From positions 4,402,001 through 4,466,000 of the forward strand of contig CM024168.1 of NCBI GenBank assembly GCA_013433145.1: a stretch of 64,000 nt of DNA, read 5' to 3'. How positions within the stretch are numbered: position 1 is the stretch's first letter; each line of letters starts with the position of its first letter. Shown piece by piece: positions 49,912 to 63,358 of the stretch. The translations under genes were made by a program, and so were the position numbers. The DNA is from Ascaris suum. Lineage: Eukaryota; Nematoda; Chromadorea; Rhabditida; Ascarididae. The notes beneath the pieces were generated by a model, which worked only from the letters and a program-made list of their open reading frames with translations, had not been told where the DNA came from and made no database searches.

Positions 49912-52900
49912 ATGAGCTTGTGGCTCGTGCTGTTCCTCGTCTCTTGCCTACTTACCTTCCGGCAAGTGCGCGCCGTCGGCTTCGATGGGATTCCTGGCGA
50001 ATACTGTAGCACAAGAACATCAAAATGCTGTCCCGACCGAGATGACCAATGTTCTGCACCAATTCTGGACAATCATTTGTGCTACTGTGACATGTTCTGT
50101 AATCGTTCTAATGGCAACGACTGTTGTCCTGACTTCAAAGCTGTCTGCGGAAGTGAAACACCAGAAGCAGTTTCAGGCGAGTTGATGCCTTTTCAATCAT
50201 TTAATTCATTCATTGTCTGCTCTTCTATTTTGCTGATATATGTAAGCAGCAAGATTCATTTTCAGCAAAAACTGCTCCCACTGAATCGAAATTTCAGCAA
50301 AACCTACTCAAGCCAAACGCTCTGCGCTGCACACATCCAATACTTGCTGGTGACATCGTAGCGAAATGCGACATATTGCATTAGTTGGGTTTTTCCAGAA
50401 CATGCACCTGATTCACACCGTCTACGGTTGTTCTTAAGTCACACATATTGGCGAAGTTGGTATGACATATATTTTTGCAACTCATCCTCTTAAGCAAACG
50501 ATTATTCGATGCTCAAGAGCAATGATACAGCGCCTCAGCACTTTCTCGCCGCTCCAAAGAATGACTGTATAGTCGCCGACCAGAAACTTCCACTTTAGCC
50601 GATGAAAAATATTTGCAAATTTTATGGCGCCTTTGTTTGTCAGTAGTTCTTAGGGGAAGTGAATCCGAGAAATGAAAGGGAATGAAGTTACTCATTTGTG
50701 CGATAAACATAAGAAAGAATTAGCAATTATATCCTCCATTCACCGTTGCTTTTGCGGTTTTCATGTAGAAAGCATCAGACGGATGGACCTATACGCTCAC
50801 ACGTGCACGAAACGTATGGCTGCATTATGCGCTCATGCAAAAGTTTGTTGGAAGCGATGAGAACTCATTGAATTTAGAGAGCTTTTGGACGATTTTAAAT
50901 TCTGACTTACACCGTAACCTGTTGAATCCTTTCTTGCACTCACAAAGTACTATTAGAAGCTTAACAGAATATTTGTCTCGAAATAGAATCCGTTTGCACT
51001 GCACTTTCGAAATTTTCGAATAATCACTTGCTTTGAGCTTATTCCATTTCTGAATCTTTAAACGAGACTGATATAAGCCACAAGATTTCGAACCATAAAA
51101 ACTGCTTTTGCAATTTCTTTTTAATTACGATCCCTTGTTAGGTCACCTTGCTCTGCTTACAGCCATTGACGTATCCATGGTAGGGCTTGTAGTGCCACTT
51201 GAAGGAGCACCACTGAGCAGTCTCTCTTTAGCCAGCTATACATTTTTTTCTTTCCATTTTCTTGAGGCTGTCATGTTTTATTTCTATTTTTGAGCTGATG
51301 TCATGTTAAAACCATCGAAAATAATATGCGTAACATATTTGTGCATGGATGCCATTTCAATGCATATCAAGAGTTATTCTCCGTATGTGCGCATTTCTTA
51401 CTGGTGCGATGGAGTTCACTTCCTCTGTGGTATGATAAATAAAACATTAACAGAAATTACGCACAACTAGGCAGTATTTGTGCATTGAAACGGCATTTGT
51501 GAATAACCGGAATTGCATTTGAAAGAATCATAAAAAACAAAACCGGATGATTGGGCGACTCAAAACGCAGCTAGCCAATAAGGCATGAGGAAACTTTGGG
51601 TCAAGAACTCTGTGAAGACACCAGCTCATAAGAATTGCCACTGTGCGCAACTTGTTTCAATATGGTGTATTGAAAAAAATGACAACATGACGAGCGCGTG
51701 AGAAGGAATTTGAATCACTCAACACATAAACAAATAAACAAATGACGGATGAAATTTTTTATAGCTTAGAGCCCAATTTCAGAACGCATTTCTCCGCTGT
51801 CCCTTCCTGATCCGCTTTCCATTCCAAAAAAATTCGATCAGTTGGAATCATTCACTTCTGATCAACGGCTGATCTAAATAGCCAGCAATATACCTGTCTA
51901 GTGGTCAGAAATTCCGTTGATCGATTGATCGGCCACCTATCGATCAGTAATCAGAAGGTGACCCGCGAAAATAGAAATGTCGAATGGGTTAACAGGCCAA
52001 AATTAATAGCATATCGAAAAAACCGCGGAAATAGGGCTCATGAAACATGGACATCCCAGAATTCTGGAACCGCCACAAGAATTTCACTGAACACAGTAGC
52101 AATGTCATTTTAAATGCCGCATTGCATGTCATGCAGCAACAGCAGCTTCCACTTTCAACCCTATAAAACATACCATAACAGATCAACTTGTCATCAAACA
52201 GTCTCAAGTTTCATTCTCATTCTTACCCACTTCTCTTTTAATCTCATTTGGATTTTCATTTATCAGCTGGATTGTCTTGCTGTCCAAAATGTACCCTCAC
52301 TCTCGTAGACTTTTAACAGATTTCAGTGAAACGAGAGATGCCGATTCTCCTGTCCTCCTATCTCGTCAGCTGACATATTGGATTCTTTTCATTAATGAGG
52401 AGGAATTGAAAGAGATTACGAGATTTTCAAGAGCTGAGCATTTTATGAGCATAGGAGCGAAAAGAAGATTTCAATATTTGCTCACAAATATCAGTGGATG
52501 CAAAGGGTCTTTTAACGACTAGTCATCTGAGAAACAAAATTTTCGGCGCGCTTAGTACTTTTTTGCTCAGCAAAGACCATTCATAGCAATAATAATGTGG
52601 GAAGTTCGTTTGTGCAGTGTCAAGGACAACAAATCAGCTTTGAACTTAGACGTGAGTTCATTGAAAAAAATTCGTCACGGGGCAATGAGCGCCTAATTGT
52701 GGCCGAAAATGGCGATACAAGTATTTTCTCGGTTGACGATTGAATTTGGCAGCTGCTCATTTAGCTGCTAATTCGTCATTGTTTCAGATTGCACACATGA
52801 AGACGTTAAATACTCTGAAGGCGATTCGATTATGAAGAACTGCAATAAATGGTAAGTGCTGTGTAGAATTTCCACCATCATGAAACAGCTCATAGTTTAG

Positions 52901-55900
52901 TGCTGATGGTTATTAGAAGAGAACGTTTCCGTTTCCTTTCAGTTAATCGAGTGAACCGGTTCATCGCTGAGCAATGAGCACACCACCCGCATCGCTACTA
53001 ATCGTTACATCGGTTTGCCTCAATAAATGCAGACGCCGCGTTAGCGACGCATAATGCAATTTTCACAACACACATCACAGTCTATATTGTGATTCTCCAT
53101 GGATATAGAACAAACCTTTCTGGGAAACTGTAATGGGAGAAAGGAGCGGTGGGAGTGGTGAGGATTGCACCTCATCTTTGCTAGTAGCTTTTTGATGCTA
53201 TTTATTGTCTCTTGTTCTTTTTAATATTTGAACAGAAAAGCAGCATATCAATTCATGTAAATCATTGCATATGTTGACTAGTTGTTCCATCATTTTCTCA
53301 CATCAGTACATACTGCACTCCAATATAAAATAACGCAAGTAGACGTACATTTAAGCACAGAACAACCACGGAACTGCGCATGTAACGCTTTCAGGTGAAA
53401 CAGTAATCCGCACTAATCCCATAACTATTATGCATTTTTTCCTTTACAAAAAAAAACATCACGAAGGTTTTGTTTGTCTGCTTGTATGCTTGTTAACTTA
53501 TTTCATTCTTGAGATTCACTTTGCCGATCCCAGTAAAATTTGTCGAGTGAATGCTGTAGTTGCTAGGCATCGTGCGTGAGCTTGTAGGAGTGAGAAGTAA
53601 ACTCAAACGCCAATGAGGGAACGATGCAGGAAGGGAAGGGATCGGAGGGACGGGGGCGCTGCAATTAATTTTCCTTTTGCCGCAAAAAAAAACGGCCACA
53701 TGAGCAGAGAAACCACCATGGAATTTTCGCAAAGCGAGTAGGAAAGCTATATGTGACAACGAAAAACGCTAACAAGAAAAGGGTAGCAAGAAGCGCATTC
53801 GTCGGTGGTATGAACGCAATTTGCAGTGGAATCGAATGCACATCTAAGACGACAGCTAAATCCTCTAAACCTCATCGTACTACACAAAATGCAAACATGC
53901 TTGTTGGTATAGAGGAAACGCTAGGTTATTTCAAAGTTTTCTAGGCATGAAGCATTTAGGCAGATTCCAAGTAAATGTGCTAAAAAAAATGTCGCGTTCT
54001 TCTTTCAAGTGTATTATTTGTCAGGATGAGGGACACATGATTTGATAACGACGGTTACCTTGAAAGGCTACTAAAAGATAAAATTGAAATAAGATCATCT
54101 GTCACGCATCTAGGTCACTCGCACCTCATTCTCTAGCTTCAGCTAGTTTTCATGTACTGCGGAAAATTGCCTCGCACAATTACTTTATCACGATATCCGC
54201 TCGATGCGTATATAAGTGTATGCTTATTCAGCTATGAGCTGTGTTGTACAGGTTATAAGCCATAATCTATGGAATAGCAACATGTGCACCAATGCCTTCT
54301 GAAAGAATGCGTTTATATTTTAAGCAAAGCACTCGCTCATTCAAATTTTCTAAAAAAACAGTCGCCTTTCCGTTTCCTCTGCTTGCAAAACTTGATTCGA
54401 GCAGTTCTAAAATGGTCCTTCGGAAGCAAATTTCCGAATGATGGTGAGGTATCTGTAATTGCTTCCGGAATCCAGATCACACCGAATCGGCTGCATTCAT
54501 CGATTACCGGATAGGCTGGTCAACTTGAAAGTTGGTGCAGGTGGCCTACTTATTGGTCATACTAATCTTTCCAGATCTCGTACCTCTAGCGTGTTTTTTT
54601 CACGCGTTTAATTCACCGAAATGTTGATAGAGTAACGTATCTAAACAACAACCATGCCATAATGGACTAAAAAAGGCACTTATTGAGGTGCATAAAAATA
54701 TGAGAGGTGAGACCTCAAGTACATTGGCATTATTTCAAAGTAATGCAGGCATCTTTAGCTGCCTCAGGCAATGCGTTGCAGTGCCGGTGCATGATTTGAC
54801 TGCGGTTGAGATTAATTCTTAGCTATCTGCGCTAGCTTTGTCTTTGCCACATTTGTTTTACTTGCACCTTAATTAATATATTTCATTGCTCATATTCGCT
54901 CTTATCTGAAATAAAAGCCACAGAAATGAACGGCAGCAATGTTTGTTATTTAGTGTGTGCAAAAACAACGAATGGCAATGCGAGCATTCAATATGCCTTA
55001 TTCAAGAGGACATCCTGAAGAGGGTAAACGCCGGCAGATACACGTAAGTTTCGTTGTTATCAGCACTCAACCGATATTAGACATGACAAATCTCATTGCC
55101 TGTAGATAGAATATGAAAGATTTTTTGAAAGCTTCTATAAGCAACAAACCTCTTGAAGACGATTGCAGAGGAGAGTGGACATTAAACATTCATGTTGAAA
55201 GTAGTCAGTATGAATGTTTTGCATTGCAACTTTTCGCTACCGATCTACAGTCTAAGTAAGGGAACAGTAGCATGAAACGCTGAACACGTGTTGCGTACAT
55301 CGTTCATATGAGACATCGGGAGACAACCAGTGAATGGCAAGCATCAAAATTTACGTTTAAGGTGAATTATATGAAAGAGGTTCGCAATTAATTTCTTCTC
55401 CGGAATAATAAAAAAGTGGATAATCAAATTCCATCAAATATTCAAGGGGAAGTTTTGAAACGATATGTTTTGAAACAAACGATAATCAAACTTAACGAAA
55501 CGATATGACATTTGAAGGGGAAGTTTTGAAAAGCTGGTGGTATAAGAGGCAAGAAGAATTGGTTAATTTGTCTTAAAACTTTCATACGAATGGCAGTAAG
55601 CCGCAGAATAAAGTGAATGGCTGATGGTGATATAGCGCAGCAAAATTGCTCCATTACATCCAATAATTTCTCAAAATTTATTCCCATTGATTAAATCACA
55701 AAAGTACTACATCTTTCCGCGAACCACAATAATTTGTAAAGTGGAATTTGGTGCACAGTATTCGATTTTAAACGTTTCTCGTCATGTGATGTCGACATCA
55801 TGAAACATTTCGAAGAATATACATAACTTAAAGGGTGAAAAAAGAGGCGGAAGATAATGTCTACGTTCGTTTTGTGGCATCTTTAAACACCGAAGAGATT

Positions 55901-58900
55901 GCAAATTTCTCAGCGGATAGATTCGTTCGAGTGAATCACTTCTTATCACCATACTTATAAATGTTCGTTGAGAAAATGAGAAAAGGAATTCTCATCTGAA
56001 GTGAGAGCCAAGCATACGTGCAATGCACTGATGTAATTTCTATTTCCCACAGAAATTAATCACATGCGTTAGTGTTTTGCTATTTTACAGCGAAGGTCGT
56101 TCGTCTTTACACACTAGTGATCGAGTGTGCAAATATGGTGAAACCAAATATACATTTCGATCATTTCATTCGTTAACACATTCTTCTTAAAATTTCATCC
56201 CCCCCATTTAGCTGAACGGTCTTTTGAATGATCTGAATGGGAGGGGATAGTTAATAAACAGCTCGAGGCATGCTCCACACCCATTAATCGAACATGTTGT
56301 GCAAATCGGTATAAATACATCGACCGAATCTTTGTCGCTTCAATGATTTCTGCGTTGAGTTAATTGTGTTATGCATGTGGATTAATAAGCAAACAGCTCT
56401 TAATATAACACACTATGTTGGCGAGTATTTTGTCAACAATGGCAGGTATTAAGAAACACTTTTTTTGCTACTCAAGTGCCAGCCACCTAGGCAACAAAGA
56501 CCGCAACCAACAGAATGAATTCGAAGTGGAATTTGCATGGAAATCCGGACTCATCGATTGCTTCCCATAGGTAGCCAACGATCCGATTGATACATTCGGC
56601 TCGTCGGGCAAGTAAGCCAATGACCGCTGGATGCCTGCATAGCAAATATCTGTAGCAAATCCAACTAGACATCAGAAGCAACTCGGCACACAGACTATTT
56701 AAACATGCAAACGGCTGACTCGCTAACACAAAGACACATATATATGAGTTGTGAGAATTTTTAGGAAATTGAAACCTAATAAAAATGGCAGATGATTCGC
56801 AAAATATGCAAATTCGTTTCCCAACAAGGTGGGTAAATTGGCGCCTACTGAACATTCTTATTAAATATGCAAATTTGCTTAGCGAAGCAGTAAGAACAAT
56901 TGCACTGATTGAGTTCTAGTGTAGTATGCAAGAGGAAAGATAGGCAAGCTCATACACGCACAGAAGGACGCTAACAGCTATTACAGACATTTATCGTATG
57001 ACGTACTAGCACTTTATAAATGTATGCAATGTTGCACAGCTGGCATTTATGACTGCCGATCACTGAAATCCTATTTAGTATGCAAATTTGACTGGCTGTT
57101 GGCAGCCGGACGTGGGCAACAGAACGAGACGAGTGGTAGTTAAACAACGAGTAGTTACGCAGTCGGACGGATGGCCGAACATCGCGAATCATTATGCTTG
57201 TTTATAGGACCAAAATTACGGCATCGGTTATAAATGCTGCCAATTGAGCGTACTTTCACAACACTGAAAGTCGTTTTTCCCGTATTCCTATGCATAGACA
57301 GTGTTTTTTTTGTCTTCAGGTACACTTGCCTGGTCTGTTAACGCAAAAAAAAAAAAAATGGGAAAGCGTGATAGAGAGACTAGCACAATATTTTGCATTA
57401 AAAATCCGACTTCTTTCATAAACTGCCAGCAAATGATGCAACATGACCGCAACGCATTCATATTTTGATCAAACGCGGCTCCTGCAAATTTCCCACAAAA
57501 ATTCGATCTCTGCTTCTTATGACTCGCCGGTTAGAAATGCACTCCTGTGCAGTAAATTTAAACGCTTCAAGTGCCTATAAGTGCCTATTTAAACTGATAT
57601 GGGATAAATCGTCGCAAAATTTCATGCCACTAGCCTCAGTGGTCTCCAAATTGAAAGAACCAAATAAATACAGAGATGAGCACACACAGAGTGGTATAAA
57701 AATCGACAGATACACGTCTATAAGAATGTACTGAGCACAAATTGTGCCAACTGTCCGCTGTTGAGTTTCCCGCGATCTTCCCAATATTCAAGAAACTGTA
57801 TCGCTCCGCTTAGTAAAATTTTTGTTGCAGTTTGATAACATAGAGTTGAAGCCAATCTGTGTCATAATATATGGACAGCAACAAGAAGATGAAGAATTGA
57901 TAAGGACAAAAAACGATGTTAACTACTGTACAATGAATGGACTACTTCATAATGTACACAAATAGCATAAAAGGCCTGTCAAAAACTGCAAATGCAAACA
58001 AAGGGTCTAGCACATTATTCAAAAAACTTTCCAAGGTATTCAAGGGCTGGTTTGATAACAATGTGAACTATGAAATGTATGAATTGGCGTTGCATACGAG
58101 ATCATATTCATCGAGGGGCTAGCGAATAGACAAATGTCAAACACGAGCATAAGCGCAGAACATCGTATGACGGACGCTGCGAAAACCCGTTTAGCCCTCA
58201 CTAAGATGGAATTCGACAGTAGGTCTCGTGTTTTTATTATATTTGAATATGATATTCATGCTAGCTGGAGCAATCAACAAATACCGTGGTTATTTTTGAA
58301 AAAGGAAAAAATAGAAATTTCCATGCAAAGTGTGTGTAATGCACTTTCTATCAGGTGGAGTGCAAGGAACTACTCTAACTTCTGGGGTCGAACACTCGAA
58401 GATGGAATGCGATATCGCCTAGGAACATTGTTTCCCGACAAAAGTGTTCAAGTAAGCGCAAAATGTTTCTTCTAACGAATTCGATTGCATCAATACAGAT
58501 GCGCAAGTGGCAGATTGCTCACTCACGAGATGGTGATGGGAAATCCGTGTTTGCTTGATTGTGCTGCCCACTCAGAATGTTCACTTTTCCTCCCGTTGAA
58601 AGTTAGAAAATTTTGCTAAACAGAGGCTTCATGCATATTTTGATCGAAACACCTGCGACTTGCTGTTGCAAATTTAATTGCCATGTAGTAGTCGCCCGGT
58701 TTACCATAACGTGACGCTAACGCTCCATCGAACACTTGATCCTATGAATTTAATATCGGCTCCCTCTTTCATCTTGTTTTCCGTTCCAAATGTGCTTAAA
58801 AAGAGGAACATTTTGAAATCAAGGTGGAATGGTGGTAAGAACACAGATGATATAAGGATGCGAAAAGTGCTGAACTCAAAACTTGGGTATAGTAAAACGG

Positions 58901-61406
58901 TCTTTAAAAATAGGAAGCAATGTATGCAAGGCATTTAGAAGAGTATTTCAATCCAGTTTAACTAAACGGGGATTTTTGAATTATATGAGGGGAAATTCAA
59001 ACGAAAAAAAGGAAAGAACGCTTTCAAGCATTCGATATGGCCAAAATTTCGAGAAGTGCTCGAAATATGGCCAAAATTTTTTATAGGCGCCGAAAATAAC
59101 GCTGAGTACAGATGTAGAAAAACAAAAATCCATTGAAGTTGTCAGCGAATGTCATATATTGTCTATCATGGAGAAAGGAGTCCTTTTCAGTGCACTTCTT
59201 CCCTTCATATTAAGCCTTTTCAGTTCTATTTTCCATTATTTCACTGCCAGTTATCCAATTTTGCTTCACTACCAAACTTCAGCATTTGCTTTCATTTCGC
59301 TAACAAAAACTGTTTGAGCGTCAATGGCACCAGTATCATTCAAAAGGGGTGCTGCATGAATACCGCCTCATTCAATACTCTGCAATGACTTAACTAGACG
59401 GGAAGCAGTAGACAAAAGAAATGTGCTGAATGAAATGAGTGCTGCTCATTTCGTGCAAAAATGACACTAAAATATCCCACATATGCAAGTGCGGAGAGTT
59501 TGAAAATTGCGCAAATATATGATCAGCCCATAAGGTATTTTCGAGATTCTAATCAGAAAAATGAGGGTAAATGTTGGGGATTGATGATGAACTAGAATTG
59601 AAAATTGAAGAAATTGGTAAATTCGATATCACAAAATAAAAAAAAAACGCTTAAAAGTATAAGTGCTGATAAAACGATGCAATAAAATGAAGATTGCAAT
59701 GAAAAAGACAACGTTAATAGGTCATTAAAAGTGCTCACGTTTGGATTCTTATCATTTGACGTGTATATTTGAGCATGAGCAAACGATCATTCAAACGAAA
59801 CATATGCACCTGTTTATGAAGAAAAAAAATTAGAGAGGCTAAGAGATAAAAGATAAACGATGTGTAAAAATCAGATCTATCAAAATGCTGAAGAAGTAGA
59901 ATAAACAAACTAGATGAATACGGAAATGTTTTCGGAAGTAATTGTAAGCAAATGCGATAATAAATGTGTCACTTATTGCAGCTATGTAATATTATTTGTC
60001 ATAGCAGTAAGAGTAAAACGATTTAATTGAAATGGCGTTATTTTTTTTTCTCAGAATAAAATTCGTGAGTTCTTTTTTAAATTTTTGTTGAGTGAAAAAA
60101 TGCGAACGATATTTACAATAATTTTAAAAAATATTTAATATTTTATCACAGAAATCAAGCTATTGCAATTGTACAGTTTTTATGGAAATTGTATGTTGTA
60201 ACTTTGTATAAAGTAATGAAGATTATATGCATCAAGCGCAATTTTAATGCTAGGTAAAGATTGAAGGAGTTTGATGAAAAGAGAGGTAAAAATGTAAATC
60301 AACGAATGGGTGATAAATTGACGCGCTAGCACACAATCATGTGGAAATATAAAACTAGTGCAACAAAAAGCGAAGATAAATACAACCTTATCGAGTTTAA
60401 CGTAGGAAAATTTAGCGTCATCGGTGGCATATGCTTAGTACGTTCAATTTAATGCGTAAATAGCGAAAAATGACATCTCAATTGCGCAATATTACAACGT
60501 TGTGCATAAGTGAATTGCAAAGATAAATATCGTATCGTTGATAATTTCAGTGAGAATTGAGATTTCGTTATTGTTAATTGCAGTGAGAAAAAAAAAGTGA
60601 ATTTAGTTTTATCGAAAATATGTTAAAGGTGGTTATTTGAAAATTCATATTCATCAGTAATGATTGCAGATGTTTTTTAATCGCTAGATTTTAATGTATA
60701 TTTGTTTAAAACCTTGCTTTGATGGGGGGGGGGGGGTACAAATTTGGAGTTAATTTCAGGTATTTCTTCAAGGTTTCACGAAAAGATTGTTGCGTCAAAT
60801 CAGAATTTAGACTTTTTCGCATATAATTTTTATAAAGTTCATTGCCTTTACCAAGAACTTGCTCTCTCCTAGAAAATGAGCTCACAAATCTAGTTTTTCT
60901 GCGACAAGATTACGTTTTGCACGGTACAGATGGAAATAGTGGTAAAAAGAAAGCTCACAGTAATATATGAATATTTTTGCAAAGTCGACTGCTTATACAG
61001 GTGCCCTACCGGAAGATCACTTCAATTACAACGGTAGGATGAACGTAAATTTTGCGCTTTCTTAAACGCCTATAACAGCTCTCGAAATTTGCAGAGAGGC
61101 TGAAAACTATTTAAGTTGGCTATACTGTGAAGTAGGCTATACCTATGACATTTTTCAACCTTTGTTCAATGGGTAAAGGTTCGTCGCATACGAAATTTAT
61201 CAGCGAAGAAGCATGAGCAGTATTATTCGCTATCCTAGTTATTCATCGTGCAGATTTGCCGCATTTGTTTGCATTCATTTCAAGCAGTTTTTGCAGAACA
61301 TGAACGAAATTCTTATGAAGCCTAGAGAGCTTCCATCAAGCTTCGATGCTCGGGAGAAGTGGCCCTTATATATTCATCCTGTTCGAGATCAAGGAGATTG
61401 TGCCAG
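49912..61406 (+). CDS. TINAG-like secreted protein, 5' part (five exons), truncated at right
   Basis: Exons: 49912-50176, 52788-52851, 54954-55043, 58355-58451, 61297-61406; all phases agree, giving 208 codons plus two bases. Residues 1-22 form a signal peptide ([12 protein letters not shown]). Residues 30-80 are a somatomedin-B domain ([26 protein letters not shown], with sequon NRS). Residues 90-125 carry the TINAG cysteine motif ([15 protein letters not shown]). Residues 140-165 hold the family signature ([17 protein letters not shown]). Residue 184 on starts a papain-like domain ([11 protein letters not shown], then VRDQGDCA). The last codon is split just before the catalytic-cysteine position, so the next exon decides whether it is a pseudoprotease like vertebrate TINAG proteins, where Ser replaces Cys. 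I found no such exon up to 64000; about half the protein should lie to the right. Predicted extracellular. Intron 1 has a GC donor. Confidence 0.85.
50177..52787 (+). other. GC-AG intron 1 of the TINAG-like gene
   Basis: The donor reads TTTCAG|GCGAGT, with acceptor TTGTTTCAG at 52787. Only this junction keeps the frame: the GT donors nearby (50170, 50181) put a stop in exon 2. GC donors usually show just this strong flanking match. No exon was recognised inside. Confidence 0.75.
52852..54953. other. intron 2 of the TINAG-like gene
   Basis: Begins GTAAGT and ends TTATTTAG. Short frames at 53753-53944 and 54284-54514 lack support. Nothing else noted. Confidence 0.6.
55444..55531. repeat. short direct repeats in intron 3
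   Basis: AAGGGGAAGTTTTGAAA occurs at 55444-55460 and 55515-55531, and GAAACGATATG at 55457-55467 and 55497-55507, an interleaved duplication of about 70 bases. Confidence 0.8.
56487..56672 (-). CDS. candidate nested opposite-strand gene or exon (61 codons)
   Basis: Inside intron 3 of the TINAG-like gene, minus strand. From ATG at 56672 the frame reads [19 protein letters not shown], then [14 protein letters not shown], and ends with a hydrophobic tail ([12 protein letters not shown]) before TAG. A site resembling a splice-leader acceptor (GTTTAAATAG) lies about 25 bases upstream, and the frame extends upstream to 56855. Less AT-rich than the surrounding intron. Family unknown. Another acceptor (TATGCAG) could start an exon at the HPAVIG segment. 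Confidence 0.3.
   Translation of the reverse strand: MSSWICYRYLLCRHPAVIGLLARRAECINRIVGYLWEAIDESGFPCKFHFEFILLVAVFVA
58452..61296. other. intron 4 of the TINAG-like gene
   Basis: Begins GTAAGC and ends TTTTTGCAG. AT-rich, with a 13-base G run at 60724-60736. The ATATGGCCAAAATTT text is duplicated near 59035 and 59066. No exon recognised. Confidence 0.6.
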
Positions 61407-61970
61407 GTCAGCGATAAGGTTTCATTGAAAAAAATCGTCCTTTGTTATGTCATAAAAACGATAAGGTTTCATTTCTCCAGTCATGCAGGAAGCAGGACGT
61501 TTTTTTCCCGATAAATGGTCGAGCTTTAAATTACAACTCTAAAATCAAATCATACCTGGGATTTATGAGTGAAGAGAGTAACCGTAACTCAAAGTTGCGA
61601 AGAGATGCCCAATGGAGTTATGCAACACAATAATAAAGTCTAGTGTTGAGTCAGCCAGTTCGTATGTCTACTGAACGGCTATTTGCGTAGTGAATCAGTA
61701 TTTAACCGATCGAGTTGTTTCTGGCTTTCTTGCCCACCAAAACTGTATATTTAATGATTCGACGACCCCGGACTCTATCGCTCGACCAGCTAACGAATTT
61801 GTTTGTTGATACCATTCAGTTAAGACTCTGCACTTGCAAATAATCGTAGTCAAGTGCCGCTGTCAAGTTCAAATAATGACGCCAACTGATCGAACGACTT
61901 TTTATCTCGGACCGAAATTTCGTCATTCTTCTTTACTGATCGAATTCGGTTTTGACTTGCTTTGTTTTTT

Positions 61971-62044
61971 CGGTTGCAACCGAAATTTTGCTCCGATGAC
62001 ATCTGTGAAATTCATCCGACTTGGGCCGACTATTGGTTGCAACC
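61971..62044. repeat. paired palindromes
   Basis: CGGTTGCAACCG (61971-61982) and GGTTGCAACC (62035-62044) are perfect palindromes sharing the same core, about 62 bases apart. Confidence 0.85.
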
Positions 62045-62268
62045 GGATGCCTCCGATCCGTATTCGACTACCATGTTCCCACGAAAAAAGTATTTCTCAG
62101 TGAAATGAGGGAAGATAAATGGCTGCGCTCGTGTCACAATTCTTCTCTCAGCACTATAATATTCTAAGTTTGAAATCACGACCACGACCTGAAAATGATT
62201 ATTAGACGGACGGAAATCAACGTGATCAGGAATATTTTGTAGGAGAGATTCGTTTGGAAGTGGGCAGT

Positions 62269-63358
62269 CTAGAGAAGATTGTTGTAACTCCTTAATGAGT
62301 CGACTTGAGTAGGATTATGGCAGAAGGAAGTCCTTATTCGAGCATGTCGAGTGCTCGCAACAACTGAACACAACTGATCAAGTGGCAAAAGTGTTACTTC
62401 TATGGTATCATTCTGTGACGAAATGTCAGCATATTTGCAGTAATCGTCACTACGAAATAATGATTTCACATTCGAATGCCTGCTTTCAACACCTTCACCA
62501 TCAAGAGGAATCGTTGAATCCTTCTTGGCTCGATTGTTTCTGATATCGCTTTCGAAAAGGATCTGTTTTGAACGTGACTGGTATAGCCATCCGGCGCCTC
62601 GATCGTAGAAGTGACGGTTGTGCAGTTTCTGGCACACCAGGGGGTTGAGTTCGTGATGCTTCTTCTGTCGTGGAGTCCGGTATTTTCAAACTGTCTTGCA
62701 AGGTGTTCTCCGTGGTTTTGTTGTTCTTCAAATGAATCGCGCGGAGTGAAAATGACAGTGGTGACAATGTGCAACAAGAATAGGACTTGCAGAAGTATAA
62801 GATATGATGCAGACTATAAGGAAAGAGCAAAACGAAAAGATTCGACTATTTTGATTTTATTAATGACTTCCATGAACGAAGATAGTAATAGGGGATTATC
62901 ACGGAGCTTACGAAATATGAGCAGTCTTAGCCGACAATGAAGGGGAAGAGAAAGGGTGCGTTGATACATGAAGCGACGTGGAAAGGAGCAGTCGTTCGTG
63001 AGCTTTGCAAATATTCAACTAATACATCATAAACCATCTCCGAACTGCCGACGCGAAAGACAAAAGAAACAGTAAGAGGAAGCTTACGAAAATAACGAAC
63101 AGCTCCACGAAGGAAGTCAAGAGGGCGAAGGGTGAAGACGAAGCAAGATCGTTTTTTTTTTGCGGTAACTCTTAATTCCTTGCCGATTGCAGCTAAATCG
63201 AAGCAACATTTGTGGGCACTGTTTATTGTGCAGATAAGCGTAAACATCGAGTTCAGCAAAAATGTTATATGATGCTTGACTGCTCTTGAACTCGCTGTAT
63301 GCAGCCCTTTGATGTATATCCACCGATTTATCTCGTCGTGTTGTGATGGTGCCAACAA
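62269..63358 (-). other. coding-like region of unknown origin
   Basis: All three minus frames stay open for long stretches between 62.3 and 62.8 kb, and two frames between 62.95 and 63.36 kb, including a 143-codon one ending at 62927. The translations look protein-like (DIHQRAAYSEFKSSQ; KIPDSTTEEASRTQPPGV), and a run of nine A/T bases near 63155 separates the best pieces, as a frameshift would. It could be a decayed mobile-element gene or exons of an opposite-strand gene inside the TINAG-like gene's next intron. No motif is recognised. Confidence 0.3.

Noticed and set aside
54772..54834. Possible TINAG-like exon reading [15 protein letters not shown]
   Set aside because: It mimics the expected cysteine and VN pattern but has no donor in the required phase, and the real exon was found at 54954-55043.
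61481..61560. Exon 6 of the TINAG-like gene after a CTCCAG acceptor
   Set aside because: The reading after the split codon (HAGSRTFFS) bears no resemblance to the peptidase domain and stops quickly.
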